Assembly (NCBI GenBank): GCA_020073305.1 | Contig: JAIQFK010000007.1 | Location: forward strand, 186,001-250,000 | DNA length: 64,000 nucleotides | DNA from: Terriglobia bacterium | Lineage (GTDB): Bacteria; Acidobacteriota; Terriglobia; Bryobacterales; Bryobacteraceae | Direction of reading: 5' to 3' | Shown here: positions 44,650-56,680 of the stretch, in pieces | Layout of the letters: every line of letters begins with the position of its first letter | How positions within the stretch are numbered: position 1 is the stretch's first letter | Program-made: the position numbers and the translations under genes | The notes under the pieces: generated by a model | Seen by the model: only the letters and a program-made list of their open reading frames with translations | What the model was told of the DNA's origin: nothing | Database searches by the model: none

Positions 44650-46416
44650 CTACGGCTCGTCTGGTGCAAAGGCCAGCAGAACGTTGCCCGGCATTCCGGT
44701 GAGCTGACTGTACCCGGAATTCACGTAAAGCATGCCCTCGCCGACGGTGGGGCCAGTGGCATTGAGCGAGCCGCCGTTGCCCTTTACGCCGTTGCGAGTT
44801 TGGTATTCACGCACTGTATCAAAGTCCCAAACCAGCCTCCCGTCCGACGTGTTGAAAGCGCGCAAATGGCCGTCGAGTGAACCCGAAAAAACGACGTCTG
44901 GAATCACGGTCACGGGAGCCATTTGAGCCGCGCTGCAACCGGATTTTCCGAGGCAGCCCGGCTTGGGCGGCGCGGCGTACCAAATTTTTTCGCCATTTGG
45001 AATACGAAGTGCGAAAAGGCCGCCGCCGCTCTCCGGTTGCCCTCCTTCAAAATCCGAAAGCGCCACATAGATGGCTTGATCGTCCGCCGCCGGCCCCCAC
45101 TCGATGCCCCCGAGCGGACCGCCCTTTCCCAGCCGGACCTGCCATACGATCTTCCCCTCCGCATCCGGATCGATGGCGTGCAGCACACCGGACTTCTGCC
45201 CGGCGAGCAGCAGTCGCCGGCCGGGCGCGATGGTGCGCAGGATCGGGGATGAGCCGAAGTCGACATCCGGGCCGCTGTGCTCGGGACAATTGGAGCGTTT
45301 GGGGCTGAGGCAATTGAAGTTCCAGCCGTCGGCTTCAGTCATTTGGCGCACCCATTGCATGGTGCCGGTTTCCAGGTCCAAGGACAAGATGGCATCGCTC
45401 GAATGAACAGGCGGATCGGAGTAGGCATTGCCGGTTGCTACGTACAAGGCCTTCCGGTCTACGTCGATAGTTGGTGAAGACCAGATGGCCGCGCCGGCTG
45501 GTCCCATCATTTGCACGCCAGCGCTATTTAAGCGAGTGGCTTTCGGAGGGTCGGGAATCGCGTACGTTTTCCAGATCGGTCTGCCGGTTTCCGCGTCGAG
45601 GGCTGCAACGCTACCGCGAAACGTGCAACAGGGATACTTCGGAGATCCCCCGCTGACTTCTTCGGTGGAGGACACTGGAACATAGAGGCGGCTACCGTAC
45701 AGCTTGGGCGCCCCTGTTATACGCGCGTGAGGATGCTCCTCCACCCGGACTTTCCACACGAGCGCACCCGTCATGGCATCCAGCCGGTAGGCGTTGGCCT
45801 GGACATCGCCGAAATAAATACCTCGCAGGGATGAGTCCACCGAGATGGCCGTCCGCACCTGTGAGGAAGCCTTGTATGTCCAGATGATGCAGCCCGTGCG
45901 TGCGTCGAGGGAGTAAACCGTGCCATCCTCGCTCCCAAGAAACAGATGTCCGCCGGCAATCGCTGGCTGGCCGAAAACGGATTTGCTGTTGGGAAATCCG
46001 AACGCCCACTTTAGCTTCAGGCTGGGCGCCTGCTGCGCGGTCAAACCGGGTGAGGGTTGAAAACGCGTGTTGGAAAGATCCACACCCCAGCCACTCCAGA
46101 CGATCGCGCCGCTGAGGTTGGCCGAAGCAGCCGCGCAGAAGCCCGTGCGCGGCTCGGTGGTGGCGACTACCGACGAAAGCAACTCCGTTACGGCTCGTCG
46201 CTCGGCGGGCGTGAGCGCGGCCCCTTGCGTTTTCATGCTGCCGGTCTGGAGAGCTGCCAGGATTGCCGGCCGCGACATGCGGGCGAGCGCGTCGCGCAAC
46301 GGCGCCCGCGTGCTGCTATCGGGGCGGTGACAGGACGCACAGTGTTTTTCAAACAAGGCGGCGCCATCTTGGGCCCATGCGCCGCAGGCAATCAGGAACA
46401 GGGGGATGGCCCGCAT
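44650..46416 (-). CDS. Cytochrome c/PQQ-dehydrogenase-type beta-propeller fusion protein
   Basis: 588 residues from the ATG at 46416, which begins a signal peptide (MRAIPLFLIACGAWAQD). A heme c motif HCASCHRPD (about 26-34) opens a small cytochrome domain of about 85 residues. The rest is a beta-propeller of the PQQ-binding type, with blades marked by repeated GxVYSLDARTGCIIWTYKA and MTGALVWKVRVEEHP patterns. The arrangement matches quinoprotein alcohol-dehydrogenase-like proteins, though the calcium/PQQ residues cannot be verified by eye. Some such proteins bind polymers rather than oxidise alcohols. Probably periplasmic. Confidence 0.8.
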   Translation of the reverse strand: MRAIPLFLIACGAWAQDGAALFEKHCASCHRPDSSTRAPLRDALARMSRPAILAALQTGSMKTQGAALTPAERRAVTELLSSVVATTEPRTGFCAAASANLSGAIVWSGWGVDLSNTRFQPSPGLTAQQAPSLKLKWAFGFPNSKSVFGQPAIAGGHLFLGSEDGTVYSLDARTGCIIWTYKASSQVRTAISVDSSLRGIYFGDVQANAYRLDAMTGALVWKVRVEEHPHARITGAPKLYGSRLYVPVSSTEEVSGGSPKYPCCTFRGSVAALDAETGRPIWKTYAIPDPPKATRLNSAGVQMMGPAGAAIWSSPTIDVDRKALYVATGNAYSDPPVHSSDAILSLDLETGTMQWVRQMTEADGWNFNCLSPKRSNCPEHSGPDVDFGSSPILRTIAPGRRLLLAGQKSGVLHAIDPDAEGKIVWQVRLGKGGPLGGIEWGPAADDQAIYVALSDFEGGQPESGGGLFALRIPNGEKIWYAAPPKPGCLGKSGCSAAQMAPVTVIPDVVFSGSLDGHLRAFNTSDGRLVWDFDTVREYQTRNGVKGNGGSLNATGPTVGEGMLYVNSGYSQLTGMPGNVLLAFAPDEP

Positions 46417-46462
46417 CAGAGGGAGGATAACACGGCGACGCCGGACGGCCCGAAGTTGTATA

Positions 46463-47758
46463 GTGAGGTTAGCATTGCGTTTCTTAATCCTGCTCGCATG
46501 CACCTTCTCCGCGGCTCTCGCGGAAGCCGCTCCGCGAGTGCTCGCCGTTGATATTGATTCCGTCGTTCACCCCGTGACGGTAGAGATCGTTTCGCGGGCG
46601 CTCGATCAGGCTCAACAAGAACACTGCGAACTGGTGCTGATCCGGCTGAATACGCCGGGCGGCCTCATGGAAGCGATGCGGGAGACTATTCAGAAGATCG
46701 TCGCATCGCCCGTGCCGGTAGTGACGTATGTGACTCCGAGCGGCGGCCGTGCGGCATCGGCCGGTTTTTTTCTGCTCGAAGCGGGCGATATGGCGGCCAT
46801 GGCGCCTGGCACCAACACCGGCGCCGCGCACCCTGTCCTGTTCGGGTCTGAGATGGATCCGATCATGAAACAGAAGGTCGAGAACGATGCTGCTGCCTCG
46901 CTCCGCAGCCTGGTGGGCAAGCGCGGACGCAACAGCGATCTCGCCCAGAAAGCCGTCCTCGAAAGTAAATCGTTTACGGAGAAGGAAGCGCTGGATAATC
47001 ATCTGATCGAGCTGATTGCCATCAGCGAGCCCGATCTCATGCGTCAGCTCGATGGGCGCGAGATCACGCGCTTCGACGGGCACAAGCAAGTCCTGCATCT
47101 CGGCGGTTTCGAGATGGTCCAGTACGAGAAAAATCTGCGTCAGCGCGTGCTCTCGGCAATCAGCGATCCGAATATCGCGCTCATCTTGTTGGTGCTCGGC
47201 GCGCTGGGCATCTATGCGGAGTTCTCCAGCCCCGGCTTAATTTTTCCCGGTGTTGCGGGCGCCATCCTGGTGCTGTTGGGCCTTTCCGCCCTCTCCATGC
47301 TTCCCATCAACTGGCTGGGCGCCACACTGCTGTTCCTGGCGTTCACCTTTTTCGTTCTCGAAGCTAAATTTGCCTCCCACGGCGTCCTGGCCCTGGGAGG
47401 CACCGTAGCCATGATCCTGGGGGCGGTGATCCTGATTAACAGTCCGCTCCCCGAGATGCGCATCCGCCTTTCCACCGCCATCGCCGTGACCTTGCCCTTC
47501 GCCCTTATTACGGTGTTTCTGGTTTCGCTGGTAGTGCGTGCCCGGACGTCGAAAGTAGTTACGGGCAGTGAGGGAATGATTGGTCAGATTGGCGTGGCGA
47601 TCGGCGACCTGACGCCAGGTGGCCGTGTCTTCGTTCGGGGAGAATATTGGAATGCAGTCGCAACGTCGCCGCTCAAAGCCGGCGAGCGGGCGCGGGTTAC
47701 GGCCGTCGACCACCTGAATCTGACTGTGGAGCCTTTCGAAAATCAAGCGGGAGCCTGA
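46463..47758 (+). CDS. NfeD-family membrane serine protease (ClpP-class protease plus NfeD)
   Basis: 431 residues from a GTG at 46463 (MRLALRFLILLACTFSAALA), chosen because a signal peptide begins there; an upstream ATG at 46406 overlaps the divergent gene. The ClpP-like protease domain has RLNTPGGLMEAM and the catalytic serine S99 in GGRAASAGFF, with a lysine candidate in QKAVLESKSFTEKEAL. Four membrane segments follow (about 230-350). The C-terminal OB-fold NfeD domain (MIGQIGVAIGDLTPGGRVFV) is cytosolic. The slipin gene begins 4 bases downstream, the classic NfeD-stomatin pair. Confidence 0.92.
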   Translation: MRLALRFLILLACTFSAALAEAAPRVLAVDIDSVVHPVTVEIVSRALDQAQQEHCELVLIRLNTPGGLMEAMRETIQKIVASPVPVVTYVTPSGGRAASAGFFLLEAGDMAAMAPGTNTGAAHPVLFGSEMDPIMKQKVENDAAASLRSLVGKRGRNSDLAQKAVLESKSFTEKEALDNHLIELIAISEPDLMRQLDGREITRFDGHKQVLHLGGFEMVQYEKNLRQRVLSAISDPNIALILLVLGALGIYAEFSSPGLIFPGVAGAILVLLGLSALSMLPINWLGATLLFLAFTFFVLEAKFASHGVLALGGTVAMILGAVILINSPLPEMRIRLSTAIAVTLPFALITVFLVSLVVRARTSKVVTGSEGMIGQIGVAIGDLTPGGRVFVRGEYWNAVATSPLKAGERARVTAVDHLNLTVEPFENQAGA

Positions 47759-47761
47759 CTT

Positions 47762-48550
47762 ATGCCATTCGATGTTTCGACTTTGCTGATCACGCTGATC
47801 ATCGTCATTTACTTGCTGTCCTCCATCAAGATCCTGGCCGAGTACGAACGCGGCATTATCTTCCGGCTCGGCCGCGTCCTGCCCAAGCCCAAAGGTCCCG
47901 GCATCATCCTGGTCTTCGCGCCCATCGACCGCATCGTGCGCGTGTCCCTGCGGATCGATACCCTGGAAGTTCCGCCGCAGGACGTAGTTACACGCGACAA
48001 CGTCACGGTAAAAGTGAACGCCGTGATCTTTTTCCGGGTGATTGACCCGTCGCTGGCCGTCATCGAGGTTGCGAATTTTCTGTATGCCACGTCGCAGCTC
48101 GCGCAGACCACACTGCGAAGCGTGTTAGGCGAAGTGGAGCTCGACGAATTACTGAGCCAGCGCGAGAAACTAAACGTACGGCTGCAGTCCATTCTCGACC
48201 AGCACACATCGCCTTGGGGTGTGAAGGTGACGATGGTGGAGGTCAAGCAGGTGGATCTGGCCGAGCAGATGATTCGCGCGATCGCTCGCCAGGCCGAGGC
48301 CGAGCGCGAACGTCGTGCCAAGATCATCAATGCGGAGGGCGAATATAGTGCGGCGAACAAGCTCGCTATGGCCGCGGAAGTCATCCAGAAGCAACCCGCG
48401 GCGCTCCAGTTGCGCTACCTGCAGACGTTGATCGATATCGGCGCGGAAAAAAATACGACTATTGTGTTCCCCCTTCCACTCGATATACTTTCTTCTTTAG
48501 GGCGCGCTCTGGACCGGGTAGCCGGTGGAGAGCCTCCGGTCAAAACGTAA
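47762..48550 (+). CDS. Slipin (SPFH/band 7, stomatin-like) membrane protein
   Basis: 262 residues. One N-terminal membrane hairpin ([20 protein letters not shown]) is followed by the SPFH domain ([38 protein letters not shown]) and a coiled-coil ([20 protein letters not shown]). It is the standard partner of the NfeD protease encoded just upstream. Such pairs organise membrane microdomains and quality control; in archaeal homologues the protease cleaves the stomatin C-terminus. Confidence 0.95.
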   Translation: MPFDVSTLLITLIIVIYLLSSIKILAEYERGIIFRLGRVLPKPKGPGIILVFAPIDRIVRVSLRIDTLEVPPQDVVTRDNVTVKVNAVIFFRVIDPSLAVIEVANFLYATSQLAQTTLRSVLGEVELDELLSQREKLNVRLQSILDQHTSPWGVKVTMVEVKQVDLAEQMIRAIARQAEAERERRAKIINAEGEYSAANKLAMAAEVIQKQPAALQLRYLQTLIDIGAEKNTTIVFPLPLDILSSLGRALDRVAGGEPPVKT

Positions 48551-48580
48551 CTTAGGTCGAAACTCGTGCCTGAAACTGCT

Positions 48581-49243
48581 ATGAGCAAAACCGAGGGCGA
48601 ATACGAACTGGTGCTGGGCAACCGGCAGCTGTTGAGCGCCTTTTTCATCATCGTCATTCTGTTCGGCGTGTTCTTTACCATGGGCTACGTCGTGGGCCGT
48701 AACTCAGCGCCCGCGACTGCGGCCTCGCCCATGCCGGTGCCAGTCGCGACGAGTCAGCGGCCCGAAGCTGCGTCGCCTCCGCCTGTGCAATCGCCCGCGT
48801 CACCATCGCAAACGGCCGCTCCCGCTGAGACGCCCGCGCCTTCACCGGTACAGGAGACGAAAGAGTCCAAGCCACCGGCAGCGGTGGAAACAAAGCCCGT
48901 GACTCCAGCCAAGCGGGAAGTGCCTCCGCCGAAGAGCGAGGCTCGGGTTGAGCCGGCGCCTCCGGCTCGCACCAGCGCTCGGCCCGCGAGTGCCTCGGGC
49001 GCGGCGGTGGCGTTAACTCCTGGCCCCGGGAAGATGTATCTGCAGGTGGCGGCGGCCGCCCAGCCACAAGCTGGCGTGGTGGTCGATACGCTCAAGGGGA
49101 AGGGTTTCCCGGCGCTGCTGGCGCAAGGGCCTAACGCCACTCTCTTCCGGGTCATGGTGGGGCCATTCTCCGACGCGGCCTCGCTGGGCAAAGCCAAGGC
49201 TGAACTCGAGAACGCGGGCTTCCGTCCGCTGGTGCGAAAATAG
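48581..49243 (+). CDS. SPOR-domain membrane protein
   Basis: 220 residues from the ATG at 48581 (an in-frame GTG at 48566 is possible). A single membrane helix (LLSAFFIIVILFGVFFTMGY, about 17-36) is followed by a proline/alanine-rich linker (about 45-145). The C-terminal SPOR domain is recognisable (KMYLQVAAAAQPQAGVVVDT, TLFRVMVGPFSDAASLGKAK). SPOR domains bind denuded septal peptidoglycan, so a role at the division site or envelope is likely. It sits between the slipin and lipA genes. Confidence 0.88.
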   Translation: MSKTEGEYELVLGNRQLLSAFFIIVILFGVFFTMGYVVGRNSAPATAASPMPVPVATSQRPEAASPPPVQSPASPSQTAAPAETPAPSPVQETKESKPPAAVETKPVTPAKREVPPPKSEARVEPAPPARTSARPASASGAAVALTPGPGKMYLQVAAAAQPQAGVVVDTLKGKGFPALLAQGPNATLFRVMVGPFSDAASLGKAKAELENAGFRPLVRK

Positions 49244-49280
49244 ACGGGGAACAGGCACTCCTGCCTGCGCACAGTCTCTA

Positions 49281-50183
49281 GTGCTCGATGCCCTCGTTCA
49301 AATCGGTTCTCACGGTCCGCGCTTGCCGGCATGGGCGCGCAAGAGCCGGACGCATTTCGAATCCCTGCACGCGATCAAGACCGATCTTCGCCGGCTTAAC
49401 CTGCACACCGTCTGTGAATCCGCGCGCTGCCCCAACATCCACGATTGCTTTCAGCGCGGCGCCGCGACCTTCATGATTCTCGGCAACCTCTGCACGCGAG
49501 GATGCGGGTTCTGCTCCGTGCCGAAGGGTTCACCCTCCAGGCAAGACATGCGGCTCGATCCGGAGGAGCCGGCCAACGTCGCGCGCATGGCCGCGCGCAT
49601 GAATTTGCGTTACGTAGTGATCACCAGCGTGAACCGGGACGATTTGGCCGATGGCGGCTCGCGGCATTTTGCCCAGACCGTTCGCGAGGTCCGGCGCGCG
49701 CTGCCTGACGCGCGCGTCGAAGTCCTCACGCCGGATTTCTGCGGCAACCTCGAGGCCGTAGCGCGGGTGCTCGACGCCGGCCCGCACGTGTTCAATCACA
49801 ACATGGAGACGGTCGAGCGTCTCTATCGCCGCGTCCGCCCGCAGGCGGATTACCATCAATCCCTGCGCGTGCTGGAATTCGCGCGAAACCATCGGCCCAG
49901 CGCGCTCACCAAATCCGGATTCATGGTCGGGCTGGGTGAGTTCGGCGACGAAGTGTGCGGATTGCTGCGCGATCTTCGCGCCGCAGGCACGGATGTGGCC
50001 ACCATAGGGCAATACCTCCAGCCCACGCGCCGCAACTTGCCGGTTGCGGAATACGTCGAGCCCCGGCAATTCGACGACTACCGCGACTTCGGTCTTTCCA
50101 TCGGATTCAAAATGGTGTTCAGCGGTCCGCTGGTGCGCAGTTCCTACATGGCCGATCACGTCAGCGAACAGGCGCACCGTTGA
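49281..50183 (+). CDS. lipA: Lipoyl synthase
   Basis: 300 residues from GTG 49281. Both iron-sulfur sites are intact: the auxiliary cluster C45, C50, C56 (CESARCPNIHDC) and the radical-SAM cluster C71, C75, C78 (CTRGCGFCSV). The C-terminal serine ligand region RSSYMAD is present. It inserts two sulfurs into octanoyl chains on lipoate-dependent enzymes. No lipB lies beside it. Its stop overlaps the TTG start of lnt. Confidence 0.96.
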   Translation: MLDALVQIGSHGPRLPAWARKSRTHFESLHAIKTDLRRLNLHTVCESARCPNIHDCFQRGAATFMILGNLCTRGCGFCSVPKGSPSRQDMRLDPEEPANVARMAARMNLRYVVITSVNRDDLADGGSRHFAQTVREVRRALPDARVEVLTPDFCGNLEAVARVLDAGPHVFNHNMETVERLYRRVRPQADYHQSLRVLEFARNHRPSALTKSGFMVGLGEFGDEVCGLLRDLRAAGTDVATIGQYLQPTRRNLPVAEYVEPRQFDDYRDFGLSIGFKMVFSGPLVRSSYMADHVSEQAHR

Positions 50184-51640
50184 ATTATCTGCTTGCCGCG
50201 CTCAGTGCGCTCCTGCTCGTTCTTGCTTTTCCTCGCTTCGATTTCGTTTGGCTGGCGCCGGTAGCGCTGGCTCCGATGCTCCTGGCTGCCGCCCGCGAGC
50301 CGCGACCCCTCCGGCGTTTCGCGGTGGGATACCTTTGCGGCGTCATTTACTGGTTCGGCGTTTGCTACTGGATTCAGTTCACACTCGCGGTTTATGGCGG
50401 CATCGGCGCGGCAGTCGGATGGGCCGCATTTCTATTGTTCTGCCTGTTGAAGGCGCTGCACATGGGCGTGTTTGCGTTCGCCGCCGGCATCCTCATGCGG
50501 TCCTCCTGGGCCATTCCCGGTGTGTCTGCGCTTTGGGTGGCGATTGAAGTCACGCACGGCTCCCTGGGATTCGCGTGGCTGGCGCTGGGCAATGCGGGCA
50601 TCGACATGGGCATCCCCATGCGCCTCGCCCCTTTCACCAGTGTTTACGGCCTCTCGTTCGTGTTCGCGATGATGTCGGCCGCTCTCGCCCTGGCAGTGTT
50701 GCGCCGGCCGCGATGGCAGCTCGCCTGGCTCCTGCCGCTTCCTTTACTGATCCTGCTGCCGCGGCTCCCCGATTTTCAGCCGGGCAAGCAGACCGCGGTG
50801 CTGGCGCAGCCAAACATCTCCGACACCGTGGAGTGGACGCCGCAGTCTCTCGAAAAGATGGAGCGCCGGCTGCTATACCTGTCGATGACCGCGGTGTTTC
50901 AAGACCAGAACCAGGCTCCGCAATTGCTGGTGTGGCCGGAAGTGCCGGCGCCGCTCTACGCCGATGATCCCGGATTTCTGCAAGTGGCCGGTGACCTCGC
51001 GCACACCACACGCGCCTATTTCCTGGGAGGCGTGGTCGCACACCGGTCCGACGGGACGCCGCTCAATTCCGCCCTCCTGGTGGCGCCCTCGGGAAAAGTG
51101 GCGGGCAGATATGACAAAGTGCATCTGGTCCCCTTCGGAGAATTCGTGCCTTGGCCTTTTGGCTTCGTCAACAAAATCTCGACCGAAATTGGGGACTACA
51201 AACCTGGAGATAAGGTTGTGGTGCTTGCCGTCGCCGAGCACCACATCGGCGCCTTCATCTGCTATGAGTCCGTCTTCCCGAACTTCGTGCGGCAATTCGC
51301 GGCCAACGGAGCGGAACTGCTCGTGAATATCTCGAACGACAGCTGGTTCGGCAAAAGCGCCGCCCGATTGCAGCACCTCAAGATCGTGCGTATGCGCGCC
51401 GCCGAGAACCGCCGGTGGATTCTGCGTTCAACGAATGACGGCATTACCGGAACCATCGATCCCGCTGGCCGCCTGCTCGGCACGCTGCCGAACTATGTAG
51501 AGTCGGCTTCGCAAACGGGATACTCGTACGTGAAGGAAACCACCTTCTACACGCGGCATGGAGACTGGTTCCCCCTCGCCTGTGCTGCAATCAGCATTAG
51601 TCTTCTGGCCTGGATGCTTTGGAAAACAAAGCAGGCGTGA
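50180..51640 (+). CDS. lnt: Apolipoprotein N-acyltransferase
   Basis: 486 residues from a TTG at 50180 that overlaps the lipA stop (TTGA). Longer open frames run through lipA and are rejected. About six membrane segments occupy residues 1-200, followed by the periplasmic nitrilase-like domain. Its catalytic triad is E254 (LVWPEVPAP), K313 (GRYDKVHLVPFGEF) and C361 (GAFICYESVFP). Lnt adds the third acyl chain to outer-membrane lipoproteins, indicating a diderm envelope. A last membrane helix (ACAAISISLLAWMLW) ends the protein. Confidence 0.94.
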   Translation: MNYLLAALSALLLVLAFPRFDFVWLAPVALAPMLLAAAREPRPLRRFAVGYLCGVIYWFGVCYWIQFTLAVYGGIGAAVGWAAFLLFCLLKALHMGVFAFAAGILMRSSWAIPGVSALWVAIEVTHGSLGFAWLALGNAGIDMGIPMRLAPFTSVYGLSFVFAMMSAALALAVLRRPRWQLAWLLPLPLLILLPRLPDFQPGKQTAVLAQPNISDTVEWTPQSLEKMERRLLYLSMTAVFQDQNQAPQLLVWPEVPAPLYADDPGFLQVAGDLAHTTRAYFLGGVVAHRSDGTPLNSALLVAPSGKVAGRYDKVHLVPFGEFVPWPFGFVNKISTEIGDYKPGDKVVVLAVAEHHIGAFICYESVFPNFVRQFAANGAELLVNISNDSWFGKSAARLQHLKIVRMRAAENRRWILRSTNDGITGTIDPAGRLLGTLPNYVESASQTGYSYVKETTFYTRHGDWFPLACAAISISLLAWMLWKTKQA

Positions 51641-51660
51641 CCCTGCCGCCGACCCCGCAG

Positions 51661-53449
<1,789 letters not shown>

Positions 53450-53460
<11 letters not shown>

Positions 53461-55960
53461 GAATCACTTCGATGGGATTGAGCCGCGCCGCCGCGCGCGC
53501 GGGGTAGATGCCGGCCAGAACCGTGGTCAGCCACACGAGAGTTGACGCTCCGGCGAGCAACAAGAACGGTGGATGAAATTGAATGGTCCAGCCGAAACTT
53601 TGCTTGTTGATGACATAAATCAGCACGAGCGATAGGACAAACCCAAGCGCCAGGCCGAGCAGGTTCGCCGCGATGCCGAGAAACCCGGCTTCGAGTAGGA
53701 TCATGCGCCGCAGCTGGGCCGGAGCCGCGCCCAGGTATCGCAGCAGGCCGAATTCGCGGCGCCGATCGAGCACCATCGCGAGCAGGGAGTTCGCAGCGCC
53801 CAGCATGGCCACTGCAATGGCTACCCCTTCGAGCGCGTACGTGATGGCGAACGTGCGGTCAAAGATCGTAACTGCATTTTGGCGTAGCGCGCGATTCGGA
53901 GCTACGGTGACACGGTAATTCGCCAGGCGCGCTTCCACAGCGTGCCGCACGCTGGCGGGATCGGCGCCCGGCCGTACGTAAACAGCCAGATTGGTAGCGG
54001 GGAGATGCGGGAGATATTTCAGTAGAGTGGACCGGTCGAAGATGACAAACCCGCGCTCGCTCGAATAATCGAAGTAGATGCCGGCTACCGTGACTTTCAC
54101 GAGACGATCGCCCAGCGGCAGGTTCAGGACGTCGTTGACGCGCACGCTGTGCTTGTTGGCGAAGGGCTCGCTCACAATCACGCGATTGCGTCCGGCGAGC
54201 GACCGTAGAATGGCGTCCCGGTCCTCCCCCGGCAAGAATCGCAGCCTCCCGTAGCGGCGGACAATATCCGCGTTCCCCGCGCCCAGAGTGGCGCGCCGGC
54301 CTTCGTATTCGAACTCGAGCGCATGAAAAATGTCGACTGACTCGACGCCGGGAATCGCGGACACAAGCCCCGGCACCTCTGCGGAAAGCGCGGGATGCTC
54401 GCCCGCGCCAGCATGGGCCGCCGGACGAACGTACAGATCAGCGCGCAACTGGGTGTCGAGCCACACGATCACGGTTTCGCGGAAGCTCCCTACCATAATG
54501 CCCACGCTGGCCATCATCGCAATGGCGGTGGCCAGCGCGCCGACGACCACGGAGGTGCGGGCCAGTGACGCCGCCAGACCCCGCACGGCCAGCAATCCTT
54601 CCGGCCCGAACAACGCGCGTGATGCACCTCGTGTGCCCGCTGCCAACCCCGTGACCACTGCCGGCGCTGCCAGTGCCATGGCCACCACCGCCAGCAGAGT
54701 GGCAGCATAGCCCGCAATGGGCTTGTCATCGATCGGCCGCGCCTGTGAAAGTGCCACTGCAATGATGGCGGCAAGTGCAGCCCAAAACAGATTCCGCCGC
54801 GCGTGCGTTCTTGAATGGTGCTCGTGCGCGCCGCGCCCCATGGCCTCCACGGGCGCAACGTGCATGGCCTCGCGCGCCGGGGCCAGCGCCGAGAACAGTG
54901 CGACCGCGACCCCGGCAGCAATGGCCGCCGCCACAGCAGAAGGATCCAGCGCCACCGCCGCCGGCCGGCTGCTCACGTAGAGTGAATTCACCGTCTCCGC
55001 GACCAAACCGACCGCACCCTCGGCCATGACTCTTCCAAACGCGATGCCGGCCAGCGAACCCGCCAGCCCGAACAGCAGCGCTTCGCCGAGAAACAACCGG
55101 AGTACCCAGCGCCGGCTGGCGCCCACCGCACGGAGCACGCCGATTTCGGCCCGCCGCCGTACCACGCTTACGGAAATCGTGTTGTAGATGAGGAAGGCGC
55201 CCACTACCAAGGAAATGTAGCTGAGAACTCGCAAATTCCAGCGAAAGGCGCGCAACATGCGTTGGTTCTCTTCGCCACGAGTGCCTGGTTTTTCGAGGCG
55301 ATAACTGGCCGGCAGCGTCACGCGAACCTCGCGCTCCACGCGCGAAAAATCTTCATGCGGCGAAACGAAAACATCGATGCGGTCCAGCCTGCCATATTGG
55401 TTGAGCGCACGCTGCGCTTCGGCGATATCGAGCAAGATGAATTCGGCGTCTTTGGCGTCGGCAATACCCGCCACCTCAAAATTTTGTGTCCTGTCGCTCA
55501 ACGTGAGCGGAAGATGATCGCCCTCCTTGAGCCCCAGCCGTTGCGCCAACCCGCTTGAAACCACTATCGCGGAATTCGGATCGCGCGCAAGAGGCGTTGC
55601 GGCCCTTGCTTCTGGCCCTTGGGAAACAAAATCTACGCCATACACCGTCACAGATCCCGCCGGTTTCAGCACGCCTTGCATCTCGATTACCGGAGCGAAG
55701 CGCGCGTTCACGGGCAGCGCTGTCAAGGCGGCCATCCACCGCTCGTCCACTCCGCCGTTGGCCACGATTTCCAGATCCGTCTTGCCCACCAGCGTTTCGA
55801 GCGAAGACCGGAACGACCCCGTGGCCGCGTCTCCCGCAAGATCGATCGCGATCACCACACCCACGCCCAGCGCCACCGAGATAATCGTGAGCGCGGTGCG
55901 CAGCAGGTCGCGCCGCAGCGGGCGGAGAATGAGCGTTCGAAATAGCTGAAGTTGCCGCAT
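53450..55960 (-). CDS. FtsX/MacB-type ABC transporter permease
   Basis: 836 residues in the double-FtsX layout. An N-terminal membrane helix ([20 protein letters not shown]) and a periplasmic MacB-like domain (about 45-235) come first, then three helices (about 250-370). A central linker with two more helices, a second periplasmic domain (about 520-690) and three C-terminal helices (about 705-830) follow. Such permeases export or extract lipids, lipoproteins or peptides, using a MacB-type ATPase. The cognate ATPase gene lies 6 bases upstream on the same strand. Confidence 0.9.
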
Positions 55961-55966
55961 AGAATT

Positions 55967-56650
55967 CTACGCCCGCTCGAATGCCGCGATTCGCCCGTCG
56001 CGCAATTGGACTCGCGTGTGGGCGATGGCCGCCGCTTCCGCGCTGTGAGTGGCTACCAGCACCGTCGCGCCAAAGCGCCCGGCCGCGTCACTGAGCAGCG
56101 CGAGTACCTGCTCGCCGCTCGCATTATCGAGATTGCCCGTGGGCTCATCGGCGATGAGGATTTCCGGTGAGTGCGCCAGAGCCCGCGCAATGGCCACTCG
56201 CTGCATCTGGCCGCCCGAAAGCTGGTAGGGAAAGGAATTCACCTTATCCACAAGACCCACCCACTCCAGGCGGTTACGCGCAGCCTCGCGCGCTTTTTGC
56301 GATCCTGCCAGCAGCAGTGGCAGTTCGACATTTTCCAGCACGCTCAGTGCCGGCAGCAATTGAAAAAACTGAAACACAAATCCAATTCGTGTACGCCGCA
56401 GCGCCGTCAGCTCATCTTCGCGGAGTGAACTGGTGTCGCGGCCATCAATCAAGACTTCGCCCGATGTCGGAAAATCCATGGCGCCCGCGAGATTCAACAG
56501 CGTCGTCTTCCCGCAGCCGCTGCGGCCCACCAGCGCGGTAATGGTGCCGGGTTCGAGCACAAGCGAAACATCCCGGAGAGCCTCCAGCTTCTGTCCATTG
56601 GTTTGATATGTTTTCGAAGCCCGGCGCAATTCCAGGCGGGGCGGGTTCAT
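55967..56650 (-). CDS. ABC transporter ATP-binding protein, partner of the FtsX-type permease
   Basis: 227 residues with Walker [10 protein letters not shown] (about 42-50), signature [16 protein letters not shown] (near 143) and Walker [15 protein letters not shown] (near 164). The switch histidine is in [10 protein letters not shown]. It belongs to the LolD/MacB group and is adjacent to and co-directional with the permease, forming a two-gene export unit. It is a different gene from the lone LolD-type ATPase at 25349. Confidence 0.93.
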   Translation of the reverse strand: MNPPRLELRRASKTYQTNGQKLEALRDVSLVLEPGTITALVGRSGCGKTTLLNLAGAMDFPTSGEVLIDGRDTSSLREDELTALRRTRIGFVFQFFQLLPALSVLENVELPLLLAGSQKAREAARNRLEWVGLVDKVNSFPYQLSGGQMQRVAIARALAHSPEILIADEPTGNLDNASGEQVLALLSDAAGRFGATVLVATHSAEAAAIAHTRVQLRDGRIAAFERA

Positions 56651-56680
56651 CGATACCGACCATTATAGCGGTGGCCGGAT

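Noticed and set aside
49955-50179. Longer start for the apolipoprotein N-acyltransferase
   Set aside because: The upstream part overlaps lipA in another frame; the TTG at 50180 gives the normal first membrane helix and a coupled start.
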